A stretch of 22,275 nt of DNA from an uncultured Pelosinus sp. (GTDB taxonomy: Bacteria > Bacillota > Negativicutes > Sporomusales > Acetonemataceae): contig UQPB01000049.1 in the NCBI GenBank assembly GCA_900542835.1, forward strand, positions 1 through 22,275. Reading direction: 5' to 3'. Position numbers and translations under genes: made by a program. Below the pieces are notes generated by a model. It worked only from the letters and a program-made list of their open reading frames with translations. It searched no databases and was not told the origin of the DNA. Numbering within the stretch: the first letter of the stretch is position 1; each line of letters starts with the position of its first letter. This document shows, in pieces, positions 7,399-15,239 of the stretch.

Positions 7399-8520
7399 TT
7401 ATACCTCAATCAATTCATAGGCTTTTTGACCGATACCGATCCGCTGGGCATGCTCCATACAGGACATCCAGTTGGTCTCGGGATGATTGGCCCGGAAGTG
7501 ATCCTGACAGGCGCCGCTGTCCCGCTTGCGCAGTTGATCGCCAAGATGGCTGTCAGTAAGCGCCTGGGCCCGGTTAGCCATATCGGCGCAGGCGACATCC
7601 AGCGCCACCGGATCAAAAGAAGCAAACATGCCGATATCGGGCAGGATTGGCGCGTCATTTTCGGCATGGCAGTCGCAGTTTGGCGACAAATCGATCACCA
7701 TATTAATATGAAAATGCGGCCTGCCGTGCAGAACAGCCCAGCTGTATTCGGCAATTTTCTCATTAAGAATATCGTTGGAAGCATCCCATGCCGCCACAAT
7801 TGCGTTAAAGCGGCAGGTGCCAATACAGCGCCCGCAGCCGACACATACAGCGTGGTCGATACGGGCCTTTTTATCAACAATGCCGGTCGCGCCGTGGGCA
7901 CAGATCTTTACACAGGCGCCGCAGGCGACACAGGCTGCCGTCTTAACCCGCGGCTTGCCGTCACTGTGCATCTCCATTTTGCCGGCTCTGGAGCCGCAGC
8001 CCATGCCGATATTCTTCAGCGCGCCGCCAAAGCCGGTCAGCTCATGCCCTTTAAAGTGATTCAGACTGATGACTACATCGGCATCCATCACCGCCCGGCC
8101 AATTTTAGCCTCTTTTACATGCCGCCCCACCGGCACCGGCACATAAGCCTCATCGGTTCCCTTCAGCCCGTCGCCGATAATAATCTGGCAGCCGGTTGTA
8201 AACGGATTGTAGCCGTTCTCATACGCCGCATCCATATGTTCAAGCGCGTCCTTGCGGCGGCCCACATACAGCGTATTGCAGTCGGTCAGAAACGGCCTGC
8301 CGCCAAGACTTTTGACCAGATCGGCGACCACCTTGGCATAATTGGGCCGCAGATAAGCCAGGTTGCCCGGTTCACCAAAGTGGATTTTAATCGCCGTATA
8401 TTTCTCCCTGAAGTCAATGTCCTCAATTCCGGCTTTCCGCACCAGCCGTTCCAGCTTCTGCAGCAGGTTCATATTGGCGGTCGCCCGCAGATTTGAAAAG
8501 TACACCTTGGATTTTTCCAT
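7399..8520 (-). CDS. DUF362 domain protein with two 4Fe-4S ferredoxin motifs
   Basis: This 373-residue soluble protein has no signal peptide. The ATG complementary to 8518-8520 is preceded by GAGGGGG. The DUF362 domain occupies about 40-180 (motifs KIHFGEPGN and NHFKGHELTGFGGALKNIGMG) and resumes after about 245 with the FDPVALDVACAD block. Inserted between them is a bacterial ferredoxin module with two Cys-x2-Cys-x2-Cys-x3-Cys motifs: Cys197, 200, 203, 207 and Cys226, 229, 232, 236. This predicts two 4Fe-4S clusters. Proteins of this type are common in strict anaerobes; their reaction is not established, and names such as uncharacterised Fe-S centre protein are usual. It is convergent with the B12-controlled transporter and shows no clear functional link to it. 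Confidence 0.9.
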   Translation of the reverse strand: MEKSKVYFSNLRATANMNLLQKLERLVRKAGIEDIDFREKYTAIKIHFGEPGNLAYLRPNYAKVVADLVKSLGGRPFLTDCNTLYVGRRKDALEHMDAAYENGYNPFTTGCQIIIGDGLKGTDEAYVPVPVGRHVKEAKIGRAVMDADVVISLNHFKGHELTGFGGALKNIGMGCGSRAGKMEMHSDGKPRVKTAACVACGACVKICAHGATGIVDKKARIDHAVCVGCGRCIGTCRFNAIVAAWDASNDILNEKIAEYSWAVLHGRPHFHINMVIDLSPNCDCHAENDAPILPDIGMFASFDPVALDVACADMANRAQALTDSHLGDQLRKRDSGACQDHFRANHPETNWMSCMEHAQRIGIGQKAYELIEV

Positions 8521-8703
8521 AGGAACCCCCTCAACTCATGAAAATTGTACAAAGTACTTTATCTTTTATTATGCTACAAAACAAAGAGAAAGGAAATGGT
8601 CCAAAGCACAGGGCAATTTTTTTCTGCGGTCTCCGGGGCTCCTTCTCATTCGCGGTAAGTTTGTAGTGCCGTACGCGCAACGCTCGCCTCTGTCAGTATG
8701 AAC

Positions 8704-8934
8704 TCACAAAAAGCAAATGCCGCCAATAATCCCCAGCGGTCTCTTCCGCCCAGCCTGCTGGCCGGCTTGAAGATAAACCGCGTTGGCGCCGGTAATCAGT
8801 ACCGGTTCGCCAGCGTACAGCCGCAGCTGTTCTATTGCCTGCTGCAGGTCTCTGTAGGCAGCTTCATAACGTTTCCCGGACAGTTCCAGCTTGCTCCAGT
8901 TATGCCAGACAGCCATGCCTCTATTTTTCCTCAT
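8704..8934 (-). CDS. Small hypothetical protein (76 residues)
   Basis: I do not recognise this protein. It is retained because its start has an excellent ribosome binding site: GGGAGG, eight bases before the ATG, reading on the minus strand. It also fills an otherwise empty gap in the same orientation as its neighbours. The sequence looks soluble and partly helical, with a tryptophan/charged N-terminus (WHNWSKLELSGKRYEAAYRD), a long amphipathic middle, and a Gly/Ile-rich hydrophobic tail ending GIIGGICFL. There is no signal peptide or known motif. An internal ATG seven codons in is a possible alternative start. A T-box-like sequence lies about 170 bases upstream on the same strand. Confidence 0.5.
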   Translation of the reverse strand: MRKNRGMAVWHNWSKLELSGKRYEAAYRDLQQAIEQLRLYAGEPVLITGANAVYLQAGQQAGRKRPLGIIGGICFL

Positions 8935-9102
8935 TTATTCAACCTCCCGTCTAGTCCCCCGTCACGCCTAATGCAGTGAAAACCGGCGGGATCTTTTCCG
9001 GCATCCGGCGTTGTCGTCAATCGGTATACTGCCTGTATGCCTCATTCCTCCACCTTGGCTGACGAAAAATCGCCTCGCCATTCTCCCACGTTTTAAGCCT
9101 GA

Positions 9103-9116
9103 CGCGGTACCACTAA
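9103..9116 (-). promoter_or_regulatory. T-box-like core sequence, possibly a remnant leader
   Basis: The minus strand reads TTAGTGGTACCGCG. The last 11 bases match the conserved tRNA-acceptor-binding core of T-box leaders. It lies in a 264-bp intergenic region with the right orientation for the 76-residue gene downstream. Against a functional element, only 82 bases separate it from the upstream TetR stop codon, too little for a normal Stem I. I also cannot fold a convincing antiterminator or a U-tailed terminator after it. A degenerate or truncated T-box, or chance, are both open. Confidence 0.3.
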
Positions 9117-9198
9117 GTTGCAAAATAGACCAGTCGTCTCTGCTTGCGGAAAAGAGAAGCAAACAGAACACGGAGTCTGCTTGCTTAACAAGGTGCCG

Positions 9199-9816
9199 CT
9201 ACGGTTTATCACAGCTTTCGTCGCCAGCCGGGCTGCGGAGCGGCAGCAGCTGATGAAAAACATAATGGATAAACATATCCAGCGGCCTGACGTCGTGGTT
9301 CACCTGCATACGGATCAGCACCCCTTCCCAGGAGCTGTAAATAAACTCGGCCAGTTCCTCCGGCACATGGCCGTCTGCGATTTCGCCCGCCTGCTGCGCC
9401 TGCCGGATGCAGGCCGCAAACAGCCGCAGCCAGCCGTCGAATTCGCGCTTGAGCGCAAACCGCATGCAGGCGCTGGCGCCGGCGACTTCCGTGGCCAGCT
9501 TTGCCACCAGACAGCCTTGGCCATATCCCAGCTTCGCATAATACTCGCGTATCGCCAGGAAGTATTCCTGCATGCGGCGCCGGGGAGACAGGGCTTCATC
9601 AGCCAGCCGCTCTTCGATCAGTGCCGCCAGCTGTTGTCCGTAATAGCTGATGATCGCTACGCCAAAATCCTCTTTTGAGGAAAAATAATGATAAAATGAG
9701 CCCTTGGGAATATCGGCTTCCGTCAAAATCTCCTGGATGCCGACAGCGTGGTAGCTCTTGGCCAGCATTGCTTTCGCGCCGATCTGGATCAGTTTCTGCC
9801 TGTTGACGTTCTTCAT
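9199..9816 (-). CDS. TetR/AcrR family transcriptional regulator
   Basis: This is a 205-residue repressor-type protein. The N-terminal helix-turn-helix spans about 25-50 and contains the family hallmark IPKGSFYHYFSSKEDF, where the GSFYHYF segment is the recognition helix. The C-terminal ligand/dimer domain has the GCLVAKLATEVAG block seen in LmrA/YxaF- and AcuR-like members. The start is the ATG at 9816 with GGGAGAG a few bases before it. It lies 49 bases after the MarR gene and downstream of the fatty-acid/CoA operon in the same direction, so it may sense an acyl compound or regulate that operon. That link is by position only. Confidence 0.9.
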   Translation of the reverse strand: MKNVNRQKLIQIGAKAMLAKSYHAVGIQEILTEADIPKGSFYHYFSSKEDFGVAIISYYGQQLAALIEERLADEALSPRRRMQEYFLAIREYYAKLGYGQGCLVAKLATEVAGASACMRFALKREFDGWLRLFAACIRQAQQAGEIADGHVPEELAEFIYSSWEGVLIRMQVNHDVRPLDMFIHYVFHQLLPLRSPAGDESCDKP

Positions 9817-9865
9817 CGCTCTCCCGCTTTCCGGACTTTTACGGCAGCCTCATTCCCGCCCTTCC

Positions 9866-10297
9866 TTAAACTGTGAAGCTGGCAAAGATGCGGGTTAAAA
9901 GGCTGCGCAGCATAACCGCTTCAGCTTCATTACAGTTTTCTAGCATTTTCGCTTCAACCTGTTTCATCATATTCCTGATAGCCGGTTCAAGTGCCTTAGC
10001 TTTTTCGGTCAGGACAATCTGATACGAACGCCGGTCATGAGGAACAGCGGCCCGCTGCACCAGTTCGAGCCTCTCCAGGCGGTCGATCAGGCCGGTAAGC
10101 GTGGAATTGTCCAGATAGACATTTTTGCTCAGCTCAGATATCGAGATGTTATCCTTCTTGAACAGCGAATACAATACCACCATCTGTCCCGGCGATATGG
10201 CCAGATTGGCTTGGTCGAGCATTTTCTTGGTATAGAAAAAATGCTTCTGCTCCGCTTTGGCTAACAAGATGCACAGACTGTCAAAGATTTCGAGCAA
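9866..10297 (-). CDS. MarR family transcriptional regulator
   Basis: This 143-residue winged-helix regulator begins at a TTG codon (complement of 10295-10297) with GAGGTG eight bases upstream; no ATG fits better. The DNA-binding region runs from about 37 to 100. It includes helices around ISISELSKNVYLDNSTLTGLIDRLE and the wing VPHDRRSYQIVLTEKA with the usual Asp-Arg-Arg. MarR proteins act as dimers that leave DNA when a small ligand binds. A sigma-A promoter at 10347-10374 precedes it, and a 15-base palindrome covers its -10 element, suggesting autoregulation. It is encoded just after the enoyl-CoA hydratase gene but has its own promoter. Confidence 0.92.
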   Translation of the reverse strand: MLEIFDSLCILLAKAEQKHFFYTKKMLDQANLAISPGQMVVLYSLFKKDNISISELSKNVYLDNSTLTGLIDRLERLELVQRAAVPHDRRSYQIVLTEKAKALEPAIRNMMKQVEAKMLENCNEAEAVMLRSLLTRIFASFTV

Positions 10298-10339
10298 GCT
10301 TTGTTCACCTCACAAATTAATTACGTCTTCAGACTCTTA

Positions 10340-10354
10340 TGTAAAAATTTTACA
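10340..10354. promoter_or_regulatory. Palindromic operator candidate, TGTAAAA-A-TTTTACA
   Basis: A perfect 15-base palindrome (seven-base arms around a central A) that covers the predicted -10 element of the MarR promoter. Its size and placement match MarR-type dimer sites, so autorepression is the simplest reading. No second exact copy was noticed at the operon promoter near 16750. Confidence 0.55.
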
Positions 10355-10374
10355 ACAGTTTTGCACGATGTCAA
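10347..10374 (-). promoter_or_regulatory. Sigma-A promoter of the marR-tetR unit
   Basis: On the minus strand, a perfect -35 TTGACA (complement of 10369-10374) is separated by 16 bases from a -10 TAAAAT (complement of 10347-10352). It lies about 50 bases before the MarR start codon. It indicates that the two regulators can be transcribed independently of the upstream catabolic operon. Confidence 0.65.
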
Positions 10375-10423
10375 TACAGCAATGAGGCGAACCCTCACCG
10401 GCCCTGATTTTTCCCACCCGCGC

Positions 10424-11209
10424 TTATCGGCCGGAGAACTCCGCTTTACGTTTCTCCACAAATGCAGCCATGCCTTCCTTCTGATCGGAGGTGGCAAAGC
10501 AGAGGCCAAAGACTTCGGCTTCATAAGCAACAGCCGATTCCAAATCGGTATCGAGTCCTTCATTAACCGCCGCTTTGCAAACCTGCACGGCGACAGGAGC
10601 CCGGGACATGATTTTTTGCGCCAGCGCTTTTGCCGTATCCAGCAGGTCTGCCGGCGCCGTCAGCTTATTGACCAGGCCGATGCGATAAGCCTCAGCGGCG
10701 TCAATCATATCGCCGGTAAACAGCAGCTCTTTTGCCCGGCCTTTGCCGACCAGCCGCGCCAGACGCTGGGTGCCGCCAAATCCGGGAGGAATCCCCAACG
10801 ATACCTCCGGTTGCCCGAATTTAGCGGTTTCTGCTGCAATCCGGATGTCGCAGGCCATAGCGATCTCGCAGCCGCCGCCCAGAGCGTAGCCGTTGACCGC
10901 GGCAATCACCGGCTTTGCCAGGTTTTCGATTTTATTGAATACGGCCTGAGCCAGTTTAGCCCAGCTGCGGCCTTCGATTGCCGACATGGGCTGCATTTCC
11001 GTAATATCGGCGCCGGCGACAAAGGCCTTGGCGCCGCTGCCGGTGAGGATAACGGCTTTTATCGCATCATCGGCAGCCAACTGATCGAACATCCGGTCCA
11101 GCTCGTAAATAGTGGCGGCGTTCAGGGCATTCAAGGCTTTCGGCCGGTTAATGCTCACAATACCAATACCATTTTCCGCTTCCAGCAGCAAATTTTCATA
11201 TGTACTCAT
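10424..11209 (-). CDS. Enoyl-CoA hydratase (crotonase family)
   Basis: This 261-residue enzyme adds water to a trans-2-enoyl-CoA such as crotonyl-CoA, giving the 3-hydroxyacyl-CoA. The start is the ATG at 11209, with AAAGAGGTG six bases before it; a longer reading from 11230 adds seven residues that carry the ribosome binding site. Both catalytic glutamates are present: Glu115 in GGGCEIAM and Glu135 in FGQPEVSLG. The oxyanion-hole segments (AFVAGADI at 63-70, ALGGGCE) are intact. The stretch PPGFGGTQRLARLVG closely resembles clostridial crotonases. It is the last catabolic gene of the operon, 49 bases after the acyl-CoA dehydrogenase. Confidence 0.93.
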   Translation of the reverse strand: MSTYENLLLEAENGIGIVSINRPKALNALNAATIYELDRMFDQLAADDAIKAVILTGSGAKAFVAGADITEMQPMSAIEGRSWAKLAQAVFNKIENLAKPVIAAVNGYALGGGCEIAMACDIRIAAETAKFGQPEVSLGIPPGFGGTQRLARLVGKGRAKELLFTGDMIDAAEAYRIGLVNKLTAPADLLDTAKALAQKIMSRAPVAVQVCKAAVNEGLDTDLESAVAYEAEVFGLCFATSDQKEGMAAFVEKRKAEFSGR

Positions 11210-11258
11210 ACTTAGCACCTCTTTCCTCATTTTGGGCCCGCAAGGGCCGGTTCTGCCG

Positions 11259-12398
11259 CTACTTAAGAATATTGCCGGCGATTACCATTCGCTGCGCCTG
11301 GTTGGTACCTTCATAGATCTGGGTAATCTTCGCATCGCGCATCATCCGCTCCACAGGGTATTCGCGGCTGAAGCCGTAACCGCCGAATACCTGCACCGCA
11401 TCAGTGGTAACCGCCATTGCCGTGTCGGAGGCAAACAATTTGGCCATTGCCGCTTCCTTGGAATAGGGCAAATGGTTTGATTTATTGTAGGCGGCCTGGT
11501 AGGTCAACAGCCTGGCGGCCTCAATCCTGGTCGCCATATCAGCCAGCATAAAATTGACTGCCTGGAAGCTGGCAATCGGCTTGCCAAACTGCAGTCGCTG
11601 TTTGGCATACTTGATCGCTTCGTCCAAGGCTCCCTGGGCAAGACCGAGTGATTGAGCGGCAACGCCAATCCGGCCGCCGTCGAGGGTGCTCATGGCAATC
11701 TTAAAGCCTTCGCCTTCTTTGCCCAGCAGATTGGCGGCAGGGACGCGGCAGTTTTCAAAGATCAGCTCCCGCTGTACCGACGAGCGAATCCCCATTTTGA
11801 TTTCTTTTTTGCCCAGCTTAAAGCCAGGGGTATCCTTTTCCACAATAAAGGCACTCATGCCTTTGATGCCTTTTTCTTTGTCGGTCAGGGCGAAGATCAC
11901 CTCGATTTCGGCTTCGCCGCCATTGGTATTAAAGACCTTGGTGCCATTGAGGATGTAGCTGTCGCCGTCTTTCACCGCTGTTGTCGAACTGCCGCCGGCG
12001 TCGGTACCGGCATTGGGCTCTGTCAGGCCGAACGCCCCCAGCTTCTTTCCTTCCGCCAGCGGCCGTAAAAATTGTTGCTTCTGTTCCTCGCTGCCATACT
12101 TGAAAATCGGCCAGGAGCACAGGGACACATGCACCGACAAGCCAATGCCGGTCGAGCCGCAGACGCGGGAAAGCTCCTCTACCGCTATCGCGTAGCTGAC
12201 AAAGTCGCTGCCGCCGCCGCCGTACGCTTCCGGGTAAGGCAGGCCTAAGATGCCCAGTTCGCCCATTTGGTCAAAAATATCGCGGGGAAACAGTTCTTTT
12301 TCATCACGTTCGGCGGCTGTCGGCGCTACCGATTTTGCCGCAAATTCCCTAACCATTTTCCGGATGTCCTGCTGTTCCTTGGTTAATACGAAATTCAT
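11259..12398 (-). CDS. Acyl-CoA dehydrogenase (short-chain, butyryl-CoA type)
   Basis: This 379-residue FAD enzyme oxidises an acyl-CoA to the 2-enoyl-CoA, or runs in reverse as in butyrate formers. All three domains are complete: the N-terminal helical domain, the beta domain with the flavin/substrate motif FGLTEPNAGTDAGG, and the C-terminal helical domain with VFGGYGFSREYPVERMMRDAK. The catalytic base is Glu363 in IYEGTNQ, the position used by short- and medium-chain enzymes. The ATG follows GGGGGAG by five bases. No etfA or etfB gene is in the window, so the electron acceptor is encoded elsewhere. It lies 35 bases after the thiolase gene. Chain length is inferred from the overall Bcd-like sequence and the operon. 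Confidence 0.93.
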   Translation of the reverse strand: MNFVLTKEQQDIRKMVREFAAKSVAPTAAERDEKELFPRDIFDQMGELGILGLPYPEAYGGGGSDFVSYAIAVEELSRVCGSTGIGLSVHVSLCSWPIFKYGSEEQKQQFLRPLAEGKKLGAFGLTEPNAGTDAGGSSTTAVKDGDSYILNGTKVFNTNGGEAEIEVIFALTDKEKGIKGMSAFIVEKDTPGFKLGKKEIKMGIRSSVQRELIFENCRVPAANLLGKEGEGFKIAMSTLDGGRIGVAAQSLGLAQGALDEAIKYAKQRLQFGKPIASFQAVNFMLADMATRIEAARLLTYQAAYNKSNHLPYSKEAAMAKLFASDTAMAVTTDAVQVFGGYGFSREYPVERMMRDAKITQIYEGTNQAQRMVIAGNILK

Positions 12399-12433
12399 GC
12401 CAACTCCCCCTTATTTCGTTCTATTTACGGCAG

Positions 12434-13615
12434 CTACAGCCGCTCAATAATGGTTGCAACCGCCTGGCCGCCGCCAATGCAGAGCGTGGCCAGGCCCCGC
12501 TTCAGACTACGTGCTTGCAGCGCGTGCAGCAGGGTTACCAGAATTCTGGCGCCGCTGGCGCCAATGGGATGCCCCAGGGCGATGGCGCCGCCGTTGACAT
12601 TGACCTTTTCCCTGGCAAAGCCAAGCTCTTTGCCGACAGCAAGAAATTGAGCGGCAAAGGCTTCATTCGCTTCAATCAGGTCAATATCGCTGACCGCAAG
12701 GCCGGTTTTGGCCAAGGCCCGGCGGGTGGCGGTTACTGGCGCGATGCCCATAACCGCCGGGTTGACCGCCCCGGCAGCATAACCAAGAATTCTCGCCAGC
12801 GGCCGGACCGCCAGCTCCCGGGCCCGGGCCGCCGACATCAGCACCAGGGCGGCAGCCCCGTCGTTAATCCCGGAAGCGTTGCCGGCGGTAACGCTTCCGT
12901 CCGGCTTAAAAGCCGGCCGCAGCCCGCGCAGCATTTCCAGGCTGGTGCCGGCCCGCGGATATTCATCGGTATCAAAAACGGTCTCGCCTTTTTTACCGCG
13001 AATCACAACCGGCACAATCTCCGCTTTGAACGCGCCGCCGGCGATGGCCTTAAGCGCCTTTTCCTGGGATTCAACCGCCAGCCGGTCCTGCTCGTCGCGG
13101 CTGACATGGCAGCTTGCCGCCACGTTCTCCGCCGTAATTCCCATATGATAGTCGTTAAAAGCGCACCAGAGCCCATCCCTGATCATGGCATCAACCACTT
13201 TACCGTCGCCCATGCGATAGCCCCAGCGGGCTTTGGCTTCCAGCACAAACGGCGCGTTGGTCATGCTTTCAAAACCGCCGGCTGCCACAATATCGGCATC
13301 GCCGGTCATAATCGACTGGGCGGCCAGGTTTACGGCTTTCAGACCTGAGCCGCAGACTTTGTTGACTGTGTAAGCGGGAACCTCCACAGGGAGACCCGCC
13401 CCGACCGCTGCCTGCCTGGCGGGATTCTGCCCCAGACCGGCCTGGAGAACATTCCCCAGAATCACCTCGTCAACATAACTGCCGCTTATTCCAGCCCGCT
13501 CCAGCGCGGCCTGCACGGCAGCCGCCCCCAGCTGCGGCGCGCTGAGCGAGGCTAATGAACCGTTAAAGCTGCCGATAGCCGTACGCACGGCGCTGACAAT
13601 TACGACTTCCTGCAT
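12434..13615 (-). CDS. Acetyl-CoA acetyltransferase (thiolase)
   Basis: This 393-residue enzyme interconverts acetoacetyl-CoA plus CoA and two acetyl-CoA. The complete thiolase triad is visible: nucleophile Cys88 in NKVCGSG, His349 in GHPIGASG and the acid/base Cys379 in CIGGGQ. Length and motifs match biosynthetic or short-chain degradative thiolases of the AtoB/ThlA type. GGGAGG lies seven bases before the ATG. The gene is 31 bases after the CoA-transferase gene and is clearly co-transcribed. In a catabolic direction it gives the final cleavage to acetyl-CoA. Confidence 0.94.
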   Translation of the reverse strand: MQEVVIVSAVRTAIGSFNGSLASLSAPQLGAAAVQAALERAGISGSYVDEVILGNVLQAGLGQNPARQAAVGAGLPVEVPAYTVNKVCGSGLKAVNLAAQSIMTGDADIVAAGGFESMTNAPFVLEAKARWGYRMGDGKVVDAMIRDGLWCAFNDYHMGITAENVAASCHVSRDEQDRLAVESQEKALKAIAGGAFKAEIVPVVIRGKKGETVFDTDEYPRAGTSLEMLRGLRPAFKPDGSVTAGNASGINDGAAALVLMSAARARELAVRPLARILGYAAGAVNPAVMGIAPVTATRRALAKTGLAVSDIDLIEANEAFAAQFLAVGKELGFAREKVNVNGGAIALGHPIGASGARILVTLLHALQARSLKRGLATLCIGGGQAVATIIERL

Positions 13616-13646
13616 GCGTAATCCTCCCTTTCACGATTGTGGCCGC

Positions 13647-15209
13647 TCAGAGCGAAGACAGCCGGCTGCCAAGACCGATTTTCTCCTCGCGAAAGATGCG
13701 GGCATCCATCTCCCGCAAATCTTCGGCAATCAGCGGCGTAAATTCCATCAGTCCGAGAATATCCCGCTGTAAATCGACGCCGGGAGCAATTTCCGTCAGT
13801 ACCATGCCTTCAGGCCGCAGCTGAAACACGGCCCGCTCGGTAATATACATCACTGACTGACCTGTCTTGCGGGCATAATCGCCGCTGAAGGTAATCTGCT
13901 CCACCTGATTGAGGAATTTTTTATTTCTGCCTTCACTGCAAATCGTTAATCTGCCGCCGCCTGCCTTCGCGTCCAGACCGCCGGCGGTAAACGTACCGCA
14001 GAAAATGACGGTTTTGGCATTCTGGGTTATGTTGATAAAGCCGCCGCAGCCGGCTATCCGGCCCTTGAATTTGCTAACATTGATGTTGCCCGCCTGATCG
14101 GTTTCCGCCAGTCCCAGATAGGCCAGATCCAGGCCGCCGCCATCGTAAAAGTCAAACTGATACGGCTGATCTAAAATCGCCTCAGCGTTGGCGGCGGCGC
14201 CAAAGCTGAGGGCACCGGCGGGAACGCCGCCCACAGGCCCGGCCTCCACTGTCAGGGTCATGCTGTCGCCAACGCCCTCCTCATTGGCCACCATCGCCAC
14301 CCCCTCAGGGATGCCGATGCCTAAATTGACCTTGGCTCCCGGGATCAGCTCAATTGCCGCCCGGCGGGCGATGACCTTGCGCACATCCAGCGGCATTGGC
14401 GTCAGAGAGGCAAGCGGCCCCCGGATAGCGCCGCAATAGGCGGGGTTATGCGCCTCGGCGAAGGTCTGCCGGTGCTGCTCCGGTTCGGCGACCACGATAT
14501 AGTCGACAACGATTCCCGGCACCTTGACAAGCATGGGGTTCAGGCTGCCGGCCTGGGCAACACGCTCCACCTGGGCGATCACAATGCCGCCGCAGCTTTT
14601 AACCGCCTGGGCGATCGGCAGCAGCTCCAGCGAAACAGCCTCGCGCTCAATCGAGATATTCCCCTTCTCATCGGCCGATGTGCCGCGGATAAAGGCCACC
14701 GTAACCGGAAACGGTTTGTACCAGAGCCATTCCTCGCCGCCGAGCTGAATGACTTCCACAATATCCTCGGTGGTGCAGCGATTGATTTTACCGCCCTCAA
14801 GCCGCGGATCAACAAAGGTATTCAAACCAACCTTGGTAATGATACCGGGTTTTCTGCCGGCAATGGCACGAAACCATTGCGTCAGCGTTCCCTGCGGCAG
14901 ATTGTAGGCCTCGATTTTTTCCGCCAGCGCCAGCTTGCTTAGCCTTGGCGCCATATTCCAGTGGCCGGCGACTACCCGTTTCAGCATCTGCTCGTGAGCG
15001 AAATGGTTGGCGCCGGCATCCTTGCCATCGCCCTGTCCGGCACAATGCACAAGGGTTAACTGGCGCGGCGCGCCTTCCTCCAGAAACCGTTGTTCCAGCG
15101 CGGCAGTCAGCGCCTCGGGATTTGCGCAGCCGACAAAGCCGCTGGTAGCGACAGTAGCGTTATCGCCAACCAGTGCCGCCGCTTCCCGCGCCGTAATCAA
15201 TTTAGCCAT
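13647..15209 (-). CDS. Family I CoA-transferase (propionate/acetate CoA-transferase, Pct/YdiF type)
   Basis: This 520-residue fused CoA-transferase contains both the alpha-like (about 1-260) and beta-like (about 270-510) halves. It moves CoA between short-chain acyl-CoA and free acids, probably acetyl-CoA to an incoming acid. The catalytic glutamate is Glu322 in LTVEAGPVGGVP, close to the Glu position known in propionate CoA-transferase. The oxyanion-type motif GLGIPEGVA lies just before it at 297-305. A GGCGGG purine-rich site precedes the ATG. Its location immediately after a carboxylate permease gene, 30 bases away, suggests import followed by ATP-free activation. Substrate range (acetate, propionate, butyrate, lactate) cannot be settled by eye. 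Confidence 0.92.
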   Translation of the reverse strand: MAKLITAREAAALVGDNATVATSGFVGCANPEALTAALEQRFLEEGAPRQLTLVHCAGQGDGKDAGANHFAHEQMLKRVVAGHWNMAPRLSKLALAEKIEAYNLPQGTLTQWFRAIAGRKPGIITKVGLNTFVDPRLEGGKINRCTTEDIVEVIQLGGEEWLWYKPFPVTVAFIRGTSADEKGNISIEREAVSLELLPIAQAVKSCGGIVIAQVERVAQAGSLNPMLVKVPGIVVDYIVVAEPEQHRQTFAEAHNPAYCGAIRGPLASLTPMPLDVRKVIARRAAIELIPGAKVNLGIGIPEGVAMVANEEGVGDSMTLTVEAGPVGGVPAGALSFGAAANAEAILDQPYQFDFYDGGGLDLAYLGLAETDQAGNINVSKFKGRIAGCGGFINITQNAKTVIFCGTFTAGGLDAKAGGGRLTICSEGRNKKFLNQVEQITFSGDYARKTGQSVMYITERAVFQLRPEGMVLTEIAPGVDLQRDILGLMEFTPLIAEDLREMDARIFREEKIGLGSRLSSL

Positions 15210-15239
15210 CAGGATCCCGCCTTCCCCTTTTTATTTGCT

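Noticed and set aside
7369..8496. A 375-codon plus-strand open frame opposite the DUF362 gene
   Set aside because: It is antisense to a gene with complete ferredoxin and DUF362 motifs. Its length reflects GC-rich third positions, not coding.
8968..9171. A 67-codon minus-strand open frame between the TetR gene and the small hypothetical gene
   Set aside because: It crosses the T-box-like core, has a Cys/Arg-rich composition unlike a protein, and has no ribosome binding site at its start.
10301..11215. A 304-codon plus-strand open frame opposite the enoyl-CoA hydratase
   Set aside because: It has no recognisable domain, while the opposite strand has an intact crotonase with both catalytic glutamates.
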